From a virus, in IMG/VR virus record IMGVR_UViG_3300009183_000387, positions 1 to 22,725 of that record: a DNA stretch of 22,725 nt; one strand, written 5' to 3'. The notes under the pieces were generated by a model, which made no database searches, was not told the DNA's origin, and was given only the letters and a program-made list of their open reading frames with translations. The translations under genes were made by a program, and so were the position numbers. Below are positions 1-7,640 of this stretch, in pieces. Every line of letters starts with the position of its first letter. The first letter of the stretch is position 1.

Positions 1-1
1 G

Positions 2-379
2 ATTGAATTCTTAAATCGTTTAGATAATAAAGCATTCATTCATCACATTGCAGGTCGTATAGATAATTCATATGCAAAGATGAGCAGTGACAGAACGATT
101 ACATTCTTAAGAAAGAATAGGCATGGTGGTGACAGATACAATGCACTCAATCTTAACAATGAGAAAACAATCGAAGTTAGGTTGTTTGCAACACCTATGA
201 ACTATAAAGAATTTGCTAGTCGCTTACAGTTTGTTCAAGCATTAGTAGACTATTGTAGTCCAGCCCAATCAAATGAATCTTTAAAGAAACAGACACACTA
301 TCAAGCATTCATGCATTGGTTATCTAGTAGAAAGCGTATGTTCCCAGAACTTAGTTATCATTTAAAGGAGTGTAAATAA
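2..379 (+). CDS. Amidoligase-like protein (GS-like fold), 3' part, cut by window edge
   Basis: The reading frame is open from the first bases of the window, so this is the C-terminal part (about 125 codons) of a longer gene; the first internal ATG at 80 is not a convincing start. The segment RYNALNLNNEKTIEVRLF followed by FVQALVDYC resembles the C-terminal core of the phage/plasmid amidoligase family (Amidoligase_2, glutamine-synthetase-like fold), in which such enzymes are predicted to form amide bonds using ATP. The next two genes, a class II glutamine amidotransferase and an ATP-grasp ligase, are the partners expected for this family and overlap or abut it, which supports the call. Substrate is unknown. 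The N-terminal half with most of the active site is outside the window, so catalytic competence cannot be judged. Confidence 0.68.
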   Translation: MEFLNRLDNKAFIHHIAGRIDNSYAKMSSDRTITFLRKNRHGGDRYNALNLNNEKTIEVRLFATPMNYKEFASRLQFVQALVDYCSPAQSNESLKKQTHYQAFMHWLSSRKRMFPELSYHLKECK

Positions 380-1341
380 TGTGTATTGCAATCTATAAAC
401 CTGCAGATAAAATCTTATCTCAAGAAACACTTACCGAGTGCTATAATTCCAACCCTGATGGTGCTGGATTTATGTATGCTCAAGATAAAAAGCTACACAT
501 AGAAAAAGGATTCTTTAGTTATGATTCTTTTTATAATGCATTCAAACAACATGAACACAAACAAGCAGTCATTCACTTTAGGATAAAAACTCATGGTAAA
601 ATTGATACAACAAATTGTCATCCCTTTGCAGTTAATAATGCAATTGGTTTTGTGCACAATGGGATTATTAGTGGCTTCGGTGATTCTAATCATAGCGATA
701 CCATTGGATTTAATAATGCAATTCTTCAGCCACTTGTACATAAGTGGGGTAACTTGGCTCTCTTCCAAGATCCAATCATAAACCTTATCGAAGGTCGTAT
801 TGGATACAGTAAACTTGTGTTCCTTGATAGACATGGGAACCACAAGATTATGAATGAAGATAAAGGTGTATGGGATAATGGTGTATGGTATTCTAACAAC
901 AGTTACAAACCATATGTAGCACCAGTATCCTTAGGATACAAAGGTAAAGACTACAGTTGGAATAACACTGACTGGATTAAAGACACTTACAAAAAACCAG
1001 TAACAAAGATTAAAACTAAAACAGCAGTAGTAATTGGTGACATGGTAGAATTACTAGAAGACATAGCTGACCCAGGTACTCTAACTGTGCATGAAACAGG
1101 GGAAATATGTGAAGTTGTAGCAGTCAATCAAAACTTTACATGTGACCTTATGTTAGATAGTGATGGATCAGATAAAGATAAACCTAAATTTATTTACAAT
1201 GTTCCATTCCATTCACTAAACTTTTTAGATGACTTTGCTTTAGATGATGAAGATTATTTAAATTGTCCTGTAGATCCAGTAGGTGTACCACCATATCATA
1301 ACTATGCAGCACCTTCTTTATTGAAAGGAAAAACTAAATGA
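379..1341 (+). CDS. Class II glutamine amidotransferase (Ntn-hydrolase)
   Basis: The protein starts MCIAIY, so removal of Met exposes an N-terminal Cys, the nucleophile of class II glutaminases. Family signatures follow: HFRIKTHGKID and NCHPF near residues 70-85, then GFVHNGII, which helps form the glutamine pocket. The domain occupies roughly residues 1-190; the rest (to 320) is an acidic tail I do not recognise. It should release ammonia from glutamine for a partner synthase or ligase. The start is set by an AAGGAG site just upstream of ATG at 379, and the start overlaps the last base of the amidoligase stop. The ATP-grasp gene begins inside its stop codon (ATGA), implying translational coupling and joint action of the three products. 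Confidence 0.86.
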   Translation: MCIAIYKPADKILSQETLTECYNSNPDGAGFMYAQDKKLHIEKGFFSYDSFYNAFKQHEHKQAVIHFRIKTHGKIDTTNCHPFAVNNAIGFVHNGIISGFGDSNHSDTIGFNNAILQPLVHKWGNLALFQDPIINLIEGRIGYSKLVFLDRHGNHKIMNEDKGVWDNGVWYSNNSYKPYVAPVSLGYKGKDYSWNNTDWIKDTYKKPVTKIKTKTAVVIGDMVELLEDIADPGTLTVHETGEICEVVAVNQNFTCDLMLDSDGSDKDKPKFIYNVPFHSLNFLDDFALDDEDYLNCPVDPVGVPPYHNYAAPSLLKGKTK

Positions 1342-2090
1342 GTCTTAAAATCTTTCCATATAAATCTGGTAGCGTATCAGCTAAACGATTAGCCCGTACA
1401 CTTGGTGTGTTACGGGTGTCATCTAGTTATAATGCTAGACGCAAGGATGTTATAGTTAATTGGGGTAGCTCTACACCACCACACTTTCGTTGGATGGAAC
1501 AGGATCTCAATAAGCCACAGGCTATTGCCTTGGCTAGTAACAAACTAAATACTTTTCTAGAATACCGTACTAAATCTTTTAAACATGTGCCAGACTGGAC
1601 TACTAATCCTAATGAAGCACAACAATGGCTTGACTTGGGACTTAAAGTATACTGTCGTACAACAACTATGGGACATAGTGGTAATGGTATTGTTATATGT
1701 AATGATGGTGATAGACTTGTACATGCACCACTATATACATTACATACTAAACATAAGTATGAGTATCGTGTTCATGTATTTAAAGACAAGGTACTTGATG
1801 TTCAAATGAAGCGTAAGCGTAATGGATCCCTAGGGGGATCAGGTGTTCGTAACCATGCAAATGGATGGGTGTATACAAGGGCAGAAATACTACCGTCCGA
1901 AGAACTACTATCATCATCAATAGAAGCCGTAAAATTATTAGGGCTAGACTTTGGTGCTGTTGACATAGGTCATCGACTTATCGATAATAAATTATTTGTC
2001 TTCGAAGTTAATACTGCACCAGGATTAGAAGGAACAACGCTTGACAAATATTCAAAAGCCATATACAATTATTATAAGACTATAACTTAA
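1338..2090 (+). CDS. ATP-grasp ligase (RimK/COOH-NH2 ligase-like)
   Basis: A 250-aa protein with the C-terminal ATP-grasp signature: EYRVHVFKDKVLDVQ (about residues 142-156), LDFGAVDIG (about 203-211), and KLFVFEVNTAPGLEG, whose E-x-N is the usual Mg-ATP ligand pair. Such enzymes join a carboxylate (activated as acyl-phosphate) to an amine. The N-terminal part (KSGSVSAKRLARTLGV) is short, as in phage COOH-NH2 ligases that travel with amidoligases and class II amidotransferases. It overlaps the upstream gene by 4 bases. The natural substrate is not deducible; peptide, cell-wall or virion-protein modification are all possible. A sigma70-like promoter for the downstream genes appears to lie within its last 50 bases. 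Confidence 0.85.
   Translation: MSLKIFPYKSGSVSAKRLARTLGVLRVSSSYNARRKDVIVNWGSSTPPHFRWMEQDLNKPQAIALASNKLNTFLEYRTKSFKHVPDWTTNPNEAQQWLDLGLKVYCRTTTMGHSGNGIVICNDGDRLVHAPLYTLHTKHKYEYRVHVFKDKVLDVQMKRKRNGSLGGSGVRNHANGWVYTRAEILPSEELLSSSIEAVKLLGLDFGAVDIGHRLIDNKLFVFEVNTAPGLEGTTLDKYSKAIYNYYKTIT
2041..2069 (+). promoter_or_regulatory. Sigma70-like promoter ahead of the replication genes
   Basis: TTGACA at 2041-2046 (perfect -35) is followed after exactly 17 bases by TACAAT at 2064-2069 (5 of 6 for a -10). Initiation near 2076 would give a short leader of about 28 bases carrying the AAAAGGGG ribosome binding site of the gene at 2104. It lies inside coding sequence, so chance is possible, but position and spacing fit a start point for the replication operon. 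Confidence 0.45.
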
Positions 2091-2103
2091 AAGGGGTATT
2101 ATA

Positions 2104-2325
2104 ATGCGTTGTATAGCTTGCAATAAAAACTTAAATGATTTTGAATCTACTCGTAAATCAGCTACAACAGGGGAATATGTTGACTTATGTAATCATTGTT
2201 TTCATAATGTAGAACAAGACATAGAATCTATTGTTCGTGAAGACTTACGAGATGAAGAATCTATTGAAGATGAAAATGAATTAGATGATTTAGAAGGGGA
2301 TTTGTTAAATGGCTACAAAGAATGA
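2104..2325 (+). CDS. Small zinc-ribbon protein with acidic tail
   Basis: A 73-aa protein with two CxxC knuckles (CIAC at residues 3-6 and CNHC at about 29-32), so probably one structural zinc. After residue 36 it is strongly acidic (EESIEDENELDDLEGD). I recognise this layout as a conserved small protein of marine T7-like and related podophages, placed just before the primase; no function is established. A strong AAGGGG site precedes the ATG. The acidic tail could mimic DNA or contact a replication protein, but that is speculation. Its end overlaps the next gene by 17 bases. Confidence 0.75.
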   Translation: MRCIACNKNLNDFESTRKSATTGEYVDLCNHCFHNVEQDIESIVREDLRDEESIEDENELDDLEGDLLNGYKE

Positions 2326-2497
2326 TATTACAGGGGATAGACTTATTAATAAAAGACTATCTAAAGAGGGTGAAGATAATTGGGATAAGATATTTAAAAA
2401 GAAAAAAGAATTACCTGAATATGAACTTGATAAGTCTACGGGGGAAGTTGTCAAAGTAGATTCTAAAAGATTAACTGATGCTTATAATGGACACTAA
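2309..2497 (+). CDS. Conserved small phage protein of unknown function
   Basis: A 62-aa, highly charged protein beginning MATKNDITGDRLINKR, with a lysine run (IFKKKKELPEYELD). It has no cysteines, membrane segment or known motif. The opening MxTKNDITGD resembles small proteins found before primase genes in many podophages, so I regard it as a real member of the replication operon. GGGGA upstream of ATG at 2309 supports the start; its stop (TAA) shares one base with the primase ATG, which suggests coupled translation. Function unknown. Confidence 0.7.
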   Translation: MATKNDITGDRLINKRLSKEGEDNWDKIFKKKKELPEYELDKSTGEVVKVDSKRLTDAYNGH

Positions 2498-3192
2498 TGG
2501 CCTTCATTCAACATACTAATTGCCCCAAATGTGGGAGTAAAGATAATCTAGCAGAATATTCTGATGGTTTCTATTGCTTTGGATGTGGTTATAGAAAGCA
2601 AAAGAATGATCTTAATTCTGTGCGAAGTAGATTGCAGAGTGGAGTAGACGGAGCGATGCCATCTAATGAGCTTGATATTTTTACTACTAATGATATACCA
2701 ATAGAACCAATGCAATGGTTGCTTCAGTATGGTATTACGCAACAAGATGTTGATACATACAAACTTGGATGGAATTCTAATAATCAAATGTTAGTACTTG
2801 TCAATACACCTCAATATTACCAAGCTAGAAACTTCAGTAACTATGGGCCAAAGTATATAGCTAAAGGTAAAAAACCCTTGCTATTCTATGGGTTAGGTGA
2901 TATACTTATATGTGTAGAGGATGTAATTTCTGCTATTAAAATAGCTAAAGCTAATAAAAATGTTACAGTAACTCCCCTACTAGGTTCAATTATATCTCTA
3001 GAACTCACAGAAACCATCCTTAAACGCTTTAAAAAGGTTTGCCTATGGTTGGATAGGGATAAAGCAATTGAAGCTGTTAAACAGGCTAGAAATATTAAAC
3101 AAAAAGGTATTGACTCGGATGTAATAATTACACCCAACGATCCTAAAGAATATTCTACAGGAGAAATCAACCAATGGTTGAGAAACAAATAA
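2497..3192 (+). CDS. DNA primase, T7 gp4A-like (zinc finger plus Toprim)
   Basis: A 231-aa stand-alone primase. Residues 9-12 (CPKC) and 27-30 (CFGC) form the N-terminal zinc-binding domain that reads the template start site. The Toprim core is at about residues 135-190: ILICVEDVISAIK has the acidic metal ligand (E141) and VCLWLDRDK the DxD pair (D186, D188). NDPKEYS near residue 214 is a typical C-terminal primase motif. It should make short RNA primers for the lagging strand. In T7 the primase is fused to the helicase; here it ends inside the start of a separate helicase gene (19-base overlap). The upstream stop overlaps the start by one base. Confidence 0.9.
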   Translation: MAFIQHTNCPKCGSKDNLAEYSDGFYCFGCGYRKQKNDLNSVRSRLQSGVDGAMPSNELDIFTTNDIPIEPMQWLLQYGITQQDVDTYKLGWNSNNQMLVLVNTPQYYQARNFSNYGPKYIAKGKKPLLFYGLGDILICVEDVISAIKIAKANKNVTVTPLLGSIISLELTETILKRFKKVCLWLDRDKAIEAVKQARNIKQKGIDSDVIITPNDPKEYSTGEINQWLRNK

Positions 3193-4415
3193 TTAAATTG
3201 TTTTGTGAAGATAAAATTATCTTTACAAAATACTACAAGTATGTTAATATTAATTATATTAAGATTAATTATAATGAATTATATAAATTATTTAATATGA
3301 TAGATTTATATTATAATAAATATATTAATAATAATAATATTAATCTAAATGAATTAGATATATTTTATAATAGTAATTATTTATTAAAAGATAATGAAAG
3401 AAAAGATTTAGAATTGCTGTTAAAAGATGTCTATGAACAAGACATCACTAACATGGAAGCAATCATTGGACTGTTAGAGGAACACAGAAGACGTTCCCTT
3501 GCTGGACAAGTAGCACTTATGGCTCTAGATGTAGAAGCTGGTAAGAAATCTACAGCAGAGCTACTAGAATTATTTAATAACTTTGAACATCAAGAGGTGG
3601 AAGCAGATGAAATTACTCCGGTTGACATGGATTTGGATAACCTTTACGACACTCAAATTGCTACACCTGGTTTGCGTTGGCGTATTAATTGGCTTAATAA
3701 AAGTCTTGGATCTTTGCGTAAGGGTGACTTTGGGTTTATCTTTGCTCGTCCCGAGACAGGTAAGACTACATTTCTTGCAAGTGAGATTACGCATATGGTC
3801 AGTCAGACTGAAGGTGATATACTGTGGTTTAATAATGAAGAACAGGGAACTAAGGTTGGCATCAGAGTCTATCAAGCTACACTGGGCCTTACTACGCAAG
3901 CATTATTTGCAGACAAACAGACTAATAAAGCACGATATAAAGCAATAACAAATAACCGTATTAAGATTCTAGACTTTGAAGATTCAAGTAGTAAAAATAG
4001 AATTGAATCTGTACTTAAACAATACAACCCCGCTCTTATTATCTTTGACCAGATAGATAAAGTCCGTGGATTTAAAGGAGATCGTAATGACCTTGAACTC
4101 AAACAGATCTATCAATGGGCTAGAGAGATATCTAAAACATACGCACCAGTTATTGCTGTATCCCAAGCAAGTGGTGAAGCCGAAGGTAAACTATTTCTTA
4201 CCATGGACATGGTGGATGGCTCTAAGACAGCCAAACAAGGCGAAGCTGACTGGATCTTGGGAATAGGTAAAGAACAAGATAACACTAGTAGATCTAGGTA
4301 CTTTAACATTACTAAGAATAAACTTATTGGTGATAAAGATACATCACCTGATCTACGACATGGCTCTACGCAAGTATTAATTAAACCTGAAATTGCTAGA
4401 TATGAGGACATATAA
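3174..4415 (+). CDS. Replicative DNA helicase, SF4 / DnaB-like (T7 gp4B type)
   Basis: A 413-aa RecA-fold helicase expected to form a ring and unwind the fork 5' to 3'. Walker A is ARPETGKTT (residues 191-199, with Ala where Gly is usual), Walker B is LIIFDQID (288-295), followed by VIAVSQASG (about 326-334) as the H4-type DNA-contacting loop. Residues 1-90 form a conserved-looking N-terminal domain written in extremely AT-rich codons, rich in Asn, Ile, Tyr and Lys. The ATG at 3174 follows AGGAG (3160-3164) by 9 bases and overlaps the primase end by 19 bases, so the two are probably translated together. The linker to Walker A (about 100-160) matches primase-helicase proteins of marine podophages. 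Confidence 0.92.
   Translation: MVEKQIIKLFCEDKIIFTKYYKYVNINYIKINYNELYKLFNMIDLYYNKYINNNNINLNELDIFYNSNYLLKDNERKDLELLLKDVYEQDITNMEAIIGLLEEHRRRSLAGQVALMALDVEAGKKSTAELLELFNNFEHQEVEADEITPVDMDLDNLYDTQIATPGLRWRINWLNKSLGSLRKGDFGFIFARPETGKTTFLASEITHMVSQTEGDILWFNNEEQGTKVGIRVYQATLGLTTQALFADKQTNKARYKAITNNRIKILDFEDSSSKNRIESVLKQYNPALIIFDQIDKVRGFKGDRNDLELKQIYQWAREISKTYAPVIAVSQASGEAEGKLFLTMDMVDGSKTAKQGEADWILGIGKEQDNTSRSRYFNITKNKLIGDKDTSPDLRHGSTQVLIKPEIARYEDI
3241..3410. other. Extremely AT-rich coding stretch in helicase gene
   Basis: Counting bases, 3241-3360 has 8 G/C in 120 (about 7%), and 3241-3410 about 13 in 170. Flanks are near 35%. It is fully coding, with short related words such as ATTAATTA and AATTATA. 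It could double as an easily melted element (for example an origin), but this is inference; I see no clear iterons or DnaA boxes. Confidence 0.6.
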
Positions 4416-4574
4416 ATGGATAATGAATTTGATATAGTATTAAAAGCAAGACCTGACTTGACTCGTGCAGATTTGTATGACATAATAGATATTATGGATG
4501 TAGGTGATACAATGCTGGAATCAGCTAACAAATACTATCCACTTAACAAAGGAGCAGGAGAGTGCGGAGCCTAG
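4416..4574 (+). CDS. Small ORF between helicase and DNA polymerase
   Basis: A 52-aa ORF starting directly after the helicase stop (TAA then ATG at 4416) and ending inside the first codons of the DNA polymerase gene. The sequence is MDNEFDIVLKARPDLTRAD... with a likely helical middle (DLYDIIDIMDVGDTMLES). It fills an otherwise non-coding 146-base gap and its 3' end carries the polymerase ribosome binding site (AAAGGAG at 4548-4554). I do not recognise a family. No strong ribosome binding site of its own is visible beyond ATGAGGA in the helicase end, so it may depend on coupling. Confidence 0.58.
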   Translation: MDNEFDIVLKARPDLTRADLYDIIDIMDVGDTMLESANKYYPLNKGAGECGA

Positions 4575-5731
4575 TTTTAGACGTTGAAACAACCATCAGC
4601 AATAAGGGAAACTCATTTGACCAATCAAACAAACTATGTTACATTGGGATAACAGATGCTAATGGTAATGACTGCTATGCAATTGAATACGGAAATGATC
4701 CTTACCGTAATAAACTAGACGAGGTGCAAAAAAGAATTGATGATGCTGAAATATTGGTTGGCTTTAATCTTAAGTTTGATTTGCATTGGGTTAGGAAATA
4801 TGGAATTAACTTTGTGGGTAAGCGTGTTTGGGATTGTCAGCTGGTACATTTTATACTTACGGGACAACAATATCCCTATCCAAGTCTTAACAGTGTCGCT
4901 GCTTACTATAATTTGGGTAGTAAACTTGATGTTGTTGCTACAGAATATTGGAGCAATAAAATAGATACACCAAACATCCCTGCAGATATCCTTGAAGAGT
5001 ATCTACTAGGTGATTTGCAGTTAACGCAAAAAGTATATGAGAAACAACAAGAAGAATTTGCGTTATGTACAAAACAAATGCAAAGATTAATTAGTTTACA
5101 TAACCAAGACTTATTGGTTTTAGAGGAGATGGAATACAATGGTATACTATACGATGAAGAGGGATGTAATGAGGGAGCTAAAGATCTTGTATTACGGATC
5201 AGTGCTATTGACAACGGGCTTTATCAATATCATTCTCTTGCTGAGTTCAATCCTTCCAGCGGTGAGCATGTATCTTCTTTACTCTATGGCGGGACAATTA
5301 AGGTTAAAAGAAGAGAAATCATTGGAACTTTTAAAACTGGTGAAAGAGCGGGCCAACCTAAAGAAAAATGGGTTGAACACTTAATACCATTTGAAAGAAT
5401 GGTAACACCATTAAAAAGATCTGAGTTAGAAAAAGAGGGTTACTTCTCAACTGATGAGGCCACACTTAAAGGGTTACGAGGTACTAAAAAAGCTAAAGAT
5501 TTAATAGAACTTATCTTAACCAGATCTACCCTAGAAAAAAGATTAACAGCTTATTATAGAGGACTGGTTGAGCTTAGAACTCATATGAACTGGCCTATAA
5601 ATAAATTACATGGGCAACTTAACCAATGTGTAGCTAGAACAGGTAGACTATCATCTAGTAAACCTAACTTGCAAAACTTTGATGGTGAAATTAAACAATT
5701 ATTTGGGAGTAAGTATGCTGTTACAAGCTGA
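4562..5731 (+). CDS. DNA polymerase family A, N-terminal part (3'-5' exonuclease and thumb)
   Basis: 389 aa. The proofreading domain is intact: DVE (D7, E9) is Exo I, GFNLKFD (N69, D73) Exo II, and YLLGD (Y147, D151) Exo III. The thumb follows, and TGRLSSSKPNLQN (360-372) is the conserved motif that precedes the palm in PolA enzymes. The frame then stops at TGA (5729-5731), just before the motif A aspartate; that motif and the rest of the catalytic core continue in the +1 frame (next entry). The start is GTG at 4562, seven bases after AAAGGAG. No extra domain or intein is seen. Either the polymerase works as two chains, a frameshift joins them, or this is a sequence error. Confidence 0.86.
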   Translation: MRSLVLDVETTISNKGNSFDQSNKLCYIGITDANGNDCYAIEYGNDPYRNKLDEVQKRIDDAEILVGFNLKFDLHWVRKYGINFVGKRVWDCQLVHFILTGQQYPYPSLNSVAAYYNLGSKLDVVATEYWSNKIDTPNIPADILEEYLLGDLQLTQKVYEKQQEEFALCTKQMQRLISLHNQDLLVLEEMEYNGILYDEEGCNEGAKDLVLRISAIDNGLYQYHSLAEFNPSSGEHVSSLLYGGTIKVKRREIIGTFKTGERAGQPKEKWVEHLIPFERMVTPLKRSELEKEGYFSTDEATLKGLRGTKKAKDLIELILTRSTLEKRLTAYYRGLVELRTHMNWPINKLHGQLNQCVARTGRLSSSKPNLQNFDGEIKQLFGSKYAVTS

Positions 5732-6431
5732 TGCTAAGGCACTAGAATGGGTATGTGCAGCTTACTTAAGTCAAGATCCAATAGCAATTGAGGAGGTATT
5801 AAATAATGTTGATCAACATAGTGATAACCAAGAAAGATTTGGATTACCAAGTAGACTGGTCGCAAAGACTTTCGTCTTCAGACTTATATATGGAGGGTCA
5901 GCCTGGAGCTATGCAAGGGATCCCGATTTTAAAAACATTGGTGGAGAAACTTTCTGGCAAGGAGTTATTGATCAATTCTATGCAAAATATGTACGACTCG
6001 GAGAGTGGCATGTTGACATTGTCAATGACGCTAAAAGAGATAGAAAATTAACTATGCCTACAGGACGAATCTATTATTACGAACCTGAGGTTAGAAGTGG
6101 ACAAGCTAAATGGCCAAGAACAAAGATATTAAATTACCCTGTACAAGGGTTAGGAGCTGACCTAATGGCTATAGCAAGAGTTTCTTTGAGTAATAGACTT
6201 AAAGATATGCAAGGAATCAAACTAATAAATACTGTACATGATTCAATTATACTTGACTTTGATTCTAAAGTATGGGATAATATTAGTATAGTATCAATAG
6301 TTGATAAATGTTTTACCGATATCCCATTGAACTTTAAGAAGTTATTTGGGGTAGATTTTAACCTTCCCATGAGGGTCGAGTGTCAAGTTGGACCTAACTG
6401 GGGTAACATGGAGATAGTGAATGTTAATTAA
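5715..6431 (+). CDS. DNA polymerase family A, C-terminal catalytic part
   Basis: 238 aa from ATG 5715 (the frame itself opens further upstream). It begins MLLQADAKALEW, where D6 is the motif A metal ligand. Motif B (O helix) is RLVAKTFVFRLIYG with R47, K51, F55, Y59 and G60 matching Klenow R754, K758, F762, Y766 and G767; the next Gly is Arg here. Motif C is TVHDSI, with Ser in place of the usual Glu. F at the 762 position is reported as typical of lytic phages. GGGAG at 5705-5709 sits 5 bases before this ATG, so independent translation is credible. The 3' end overlaps the SSB gene by 11 bases. With the previous entry it makes one complete polymerase. Confidence 0.86.
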   Translation: MLLQADAKALEWVCAAYLSQDPIAIEEVLNNVDQHSDNQERFGLPSRLVAKTFVFRLIYGGSAWSYARDPDFKNIGGETFWQGVIDQFYAKYVRLGEWHVDIVNDAKRDRKLTMPTGRIYYYEPEVRSGQAKWPRTKILNYPVQGLGADLMAIARVSLSNRLKDMQGIKLINTVHDSIILDFDSKVWDNISIVSIVDKCFTDIPLNFKKLFGVDFNLPMRVECQVGPNWGNMEIVNVN

Positions 6432-6930
6432 TATTGTAGATGTAGGTGCACCAAATACACATGCAGCTAAGAATGGTCGATCATATCAATCAATCGAAGT
6501 TACATACAAGAATGATCTAGGTCAGACACAGTCTAAAAAACTAATGTCTTTCAGTAATCCAACTGTGTTTAATCATATTAAAGATTTAAACAAAGGTGAA
6601 TCACTTAATGTAACAACTGAAAAAGATGCTAATGGTTATTGGCAATGGACTGGTATCGGAGGAGATAACGTTGTGTCAGAAACTAAACAAACAGCACCAG
6701 CAACAGGTGGTAGAGTTACAGGTTCTAACTATGAGACTAAAGAAGAAAGAGCAGCACGTCAAATATTAATTGTACGTCAATCTTCTTTATCTAGTGCAGT
6801 AGAATTACTTGGTGCTGGTAAATCTGTAGAAGATGTTATTGCAACAGCTAAACAATTTGAAGCTTATGTATTTAGTAAATCAACAGGTATTGATGCAATT
6901 AATGAATTAGAGGATGACATCCCTTTATAA
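6421..6930 (+). CDS. Single-stranded DNA-binding protein (phage type)
   Basis: A 169-aa protein with a beta-rich first part (residues 1-80, e.g. SYQSIEVTYKND, ESLNVTTEKD, GYWQWTGIGG), a low-complexity linker rich in Thr, Ala and Gly (about 85-105), a helical part and an acidic C-terminus ending ELEDDIPL. The DDIP tail is the hallmark used by SSB-type proteins to bind replication partners. The place between polymerase and 5'-3' exonuclease fits T7 gp2.5-like order. It should coat lagging-strand template and recruit polymerase and nuclease. ATG at 6421 follows GGAG by eight bases and overlaps the polymerase stop. Confidence 0.8.
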   Translation: MLINIVDVGAPNTHAAKNGRSYQSIEVTYKNDLGQTQSKKLMSFSNPTVFNHIKDLNKGESLNVTTEKDANGYWQWTGIGGDNVVSETKQTAPATGGRVTGSNYETKEERAARQILIVRQSSLSSAVELLGAGKSVEDVIATAKQFEAYVFSKSTGIDAINELEDDIPL

Positions 6931-7640
6931 TGAAAGCTCTTATTGATGCTGACATAGTAGCGTATAGGGTTGCCTGTACGTTAGAGGAAGACGATGCCGA
7001 AGACTTTGTATATGCTAGAGCAGAAGATCTTATAGATAACATTCTAGTAAATACTGAAGCGACCGAGTATCGTCTCTTCTTAACAGGAAAGAATAACTTT
7101 AGGTATACAATATATCCTGAGTATAAAGCTCATCGTCCTAAAGAGAAACCATTCTGGCTTGAGAAATGTAGACAGTACCTTATCGCTACATTCAATGCAG
7201 AGGTGGTTGATGGACAAGAGGCTGACGACGCTTTAGGTATTGCTCAAACAGAGGATACAATCATATGCTCTATTGACAAAGACCTACTTATGATTCCTGG
7301 TCGGCACTATAACTTTGTTAAAGACGAGTTTCAAGAAGTTACCAATGATTCAGGTATGCGTCATTTCTACATGCAATGTCTCACTGGAGACCGTTCTGAT
7401 AATATTAAAGGTATTGAACAGATTGGTCCTAAAAAAGCAGAAAAGATTTTAGTAGGTTGTGTAACAGAACAAGAGTTGTTTAACGCTGTTAGGGAAGCTT
7501 ATAGTAATGATGAAGAATTCCTAATGAATGGTCGAGTCCTATGGATTAGACGTAAAGAAAACGAAGACTGGAAGGAAAGATTTGATACACTCATTCAAGA
7601 GCAAACTAGAGGAACAAGTTTGGAAGATTTTAAAGAGTAA
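6930..7640 (+). CDS. 5'-3' exonuclease, T7 gp6 / FEN-like
   Basis: 236 aa with the acidic metal ligands of the PIN/FEN nuclease fold: ALIDADIVAYR at the N-terminus, GQEADDALG (about residues 95-103), CSIDKDLLMIPG (about 114-125) and GDRSDNIKGIEQIGPKKAEKIL, which combines the last aspartates with a helix-hairpin-helix DNA-binding element. YPEYKAHRPKEKPFW is the conserved arch-region sequence. It is expected to remove RNA primers and degrade host DNA for nucleotides. One-base overlap (TAATG) with the SSB gene; the endonuclease I gene begins 113 bases before its end in another frame. Confidence 0.92.
   Translation: MKALIDADIVAYRVACTLEEDDAEDFVYARAEDLIDNILVNTEATEYRLFLTGKNNFRYTIYPEYKAHRPKEKPFWLEKCRQYLIATFNAEVVDGQEADDALGIAQTEDTIICSIDKDLLMIPGRHYNFVKDEFQEVTNDSGMRHFYMQCLTGDRSDNIKGIEQIGPKKAEKILVGCVTEQELFNAVREAYSNDEEFLMNGRVLWIRRKENEDWKERFDTLIQEQTRGTSLEDFKE

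Noticed and set aside
493-843. 116-codon minus-strand frame opposite the amidotransferase
   Set aside because: The opposite strand holds a well-supported enzyme with conserved motifs; the minus frame has no signals.
3583-3948. 121-codon plus-strand open frame inside the helicase gene
   Set aside because: Out-of-frame reading of the Walker A region; no independent start signal.
4112-4531. 139-codon minus-strand open frame opposite helicase and the 52-aa ORF
   Set aside because: Composition is that of an antisense shadow, rich in Ser and Leu, and the plus-strand helicase motifs explain the sequence.
4907-4918. TATAAT-T-TGGGTAG inside the polymerase gene, resembling the shared promoter core
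   Set aside because: Spacing between the two elements is 1 instead of 3 bases, there is no TG-G before the -10, and it encodes a conserved part of the exonuclease domain.
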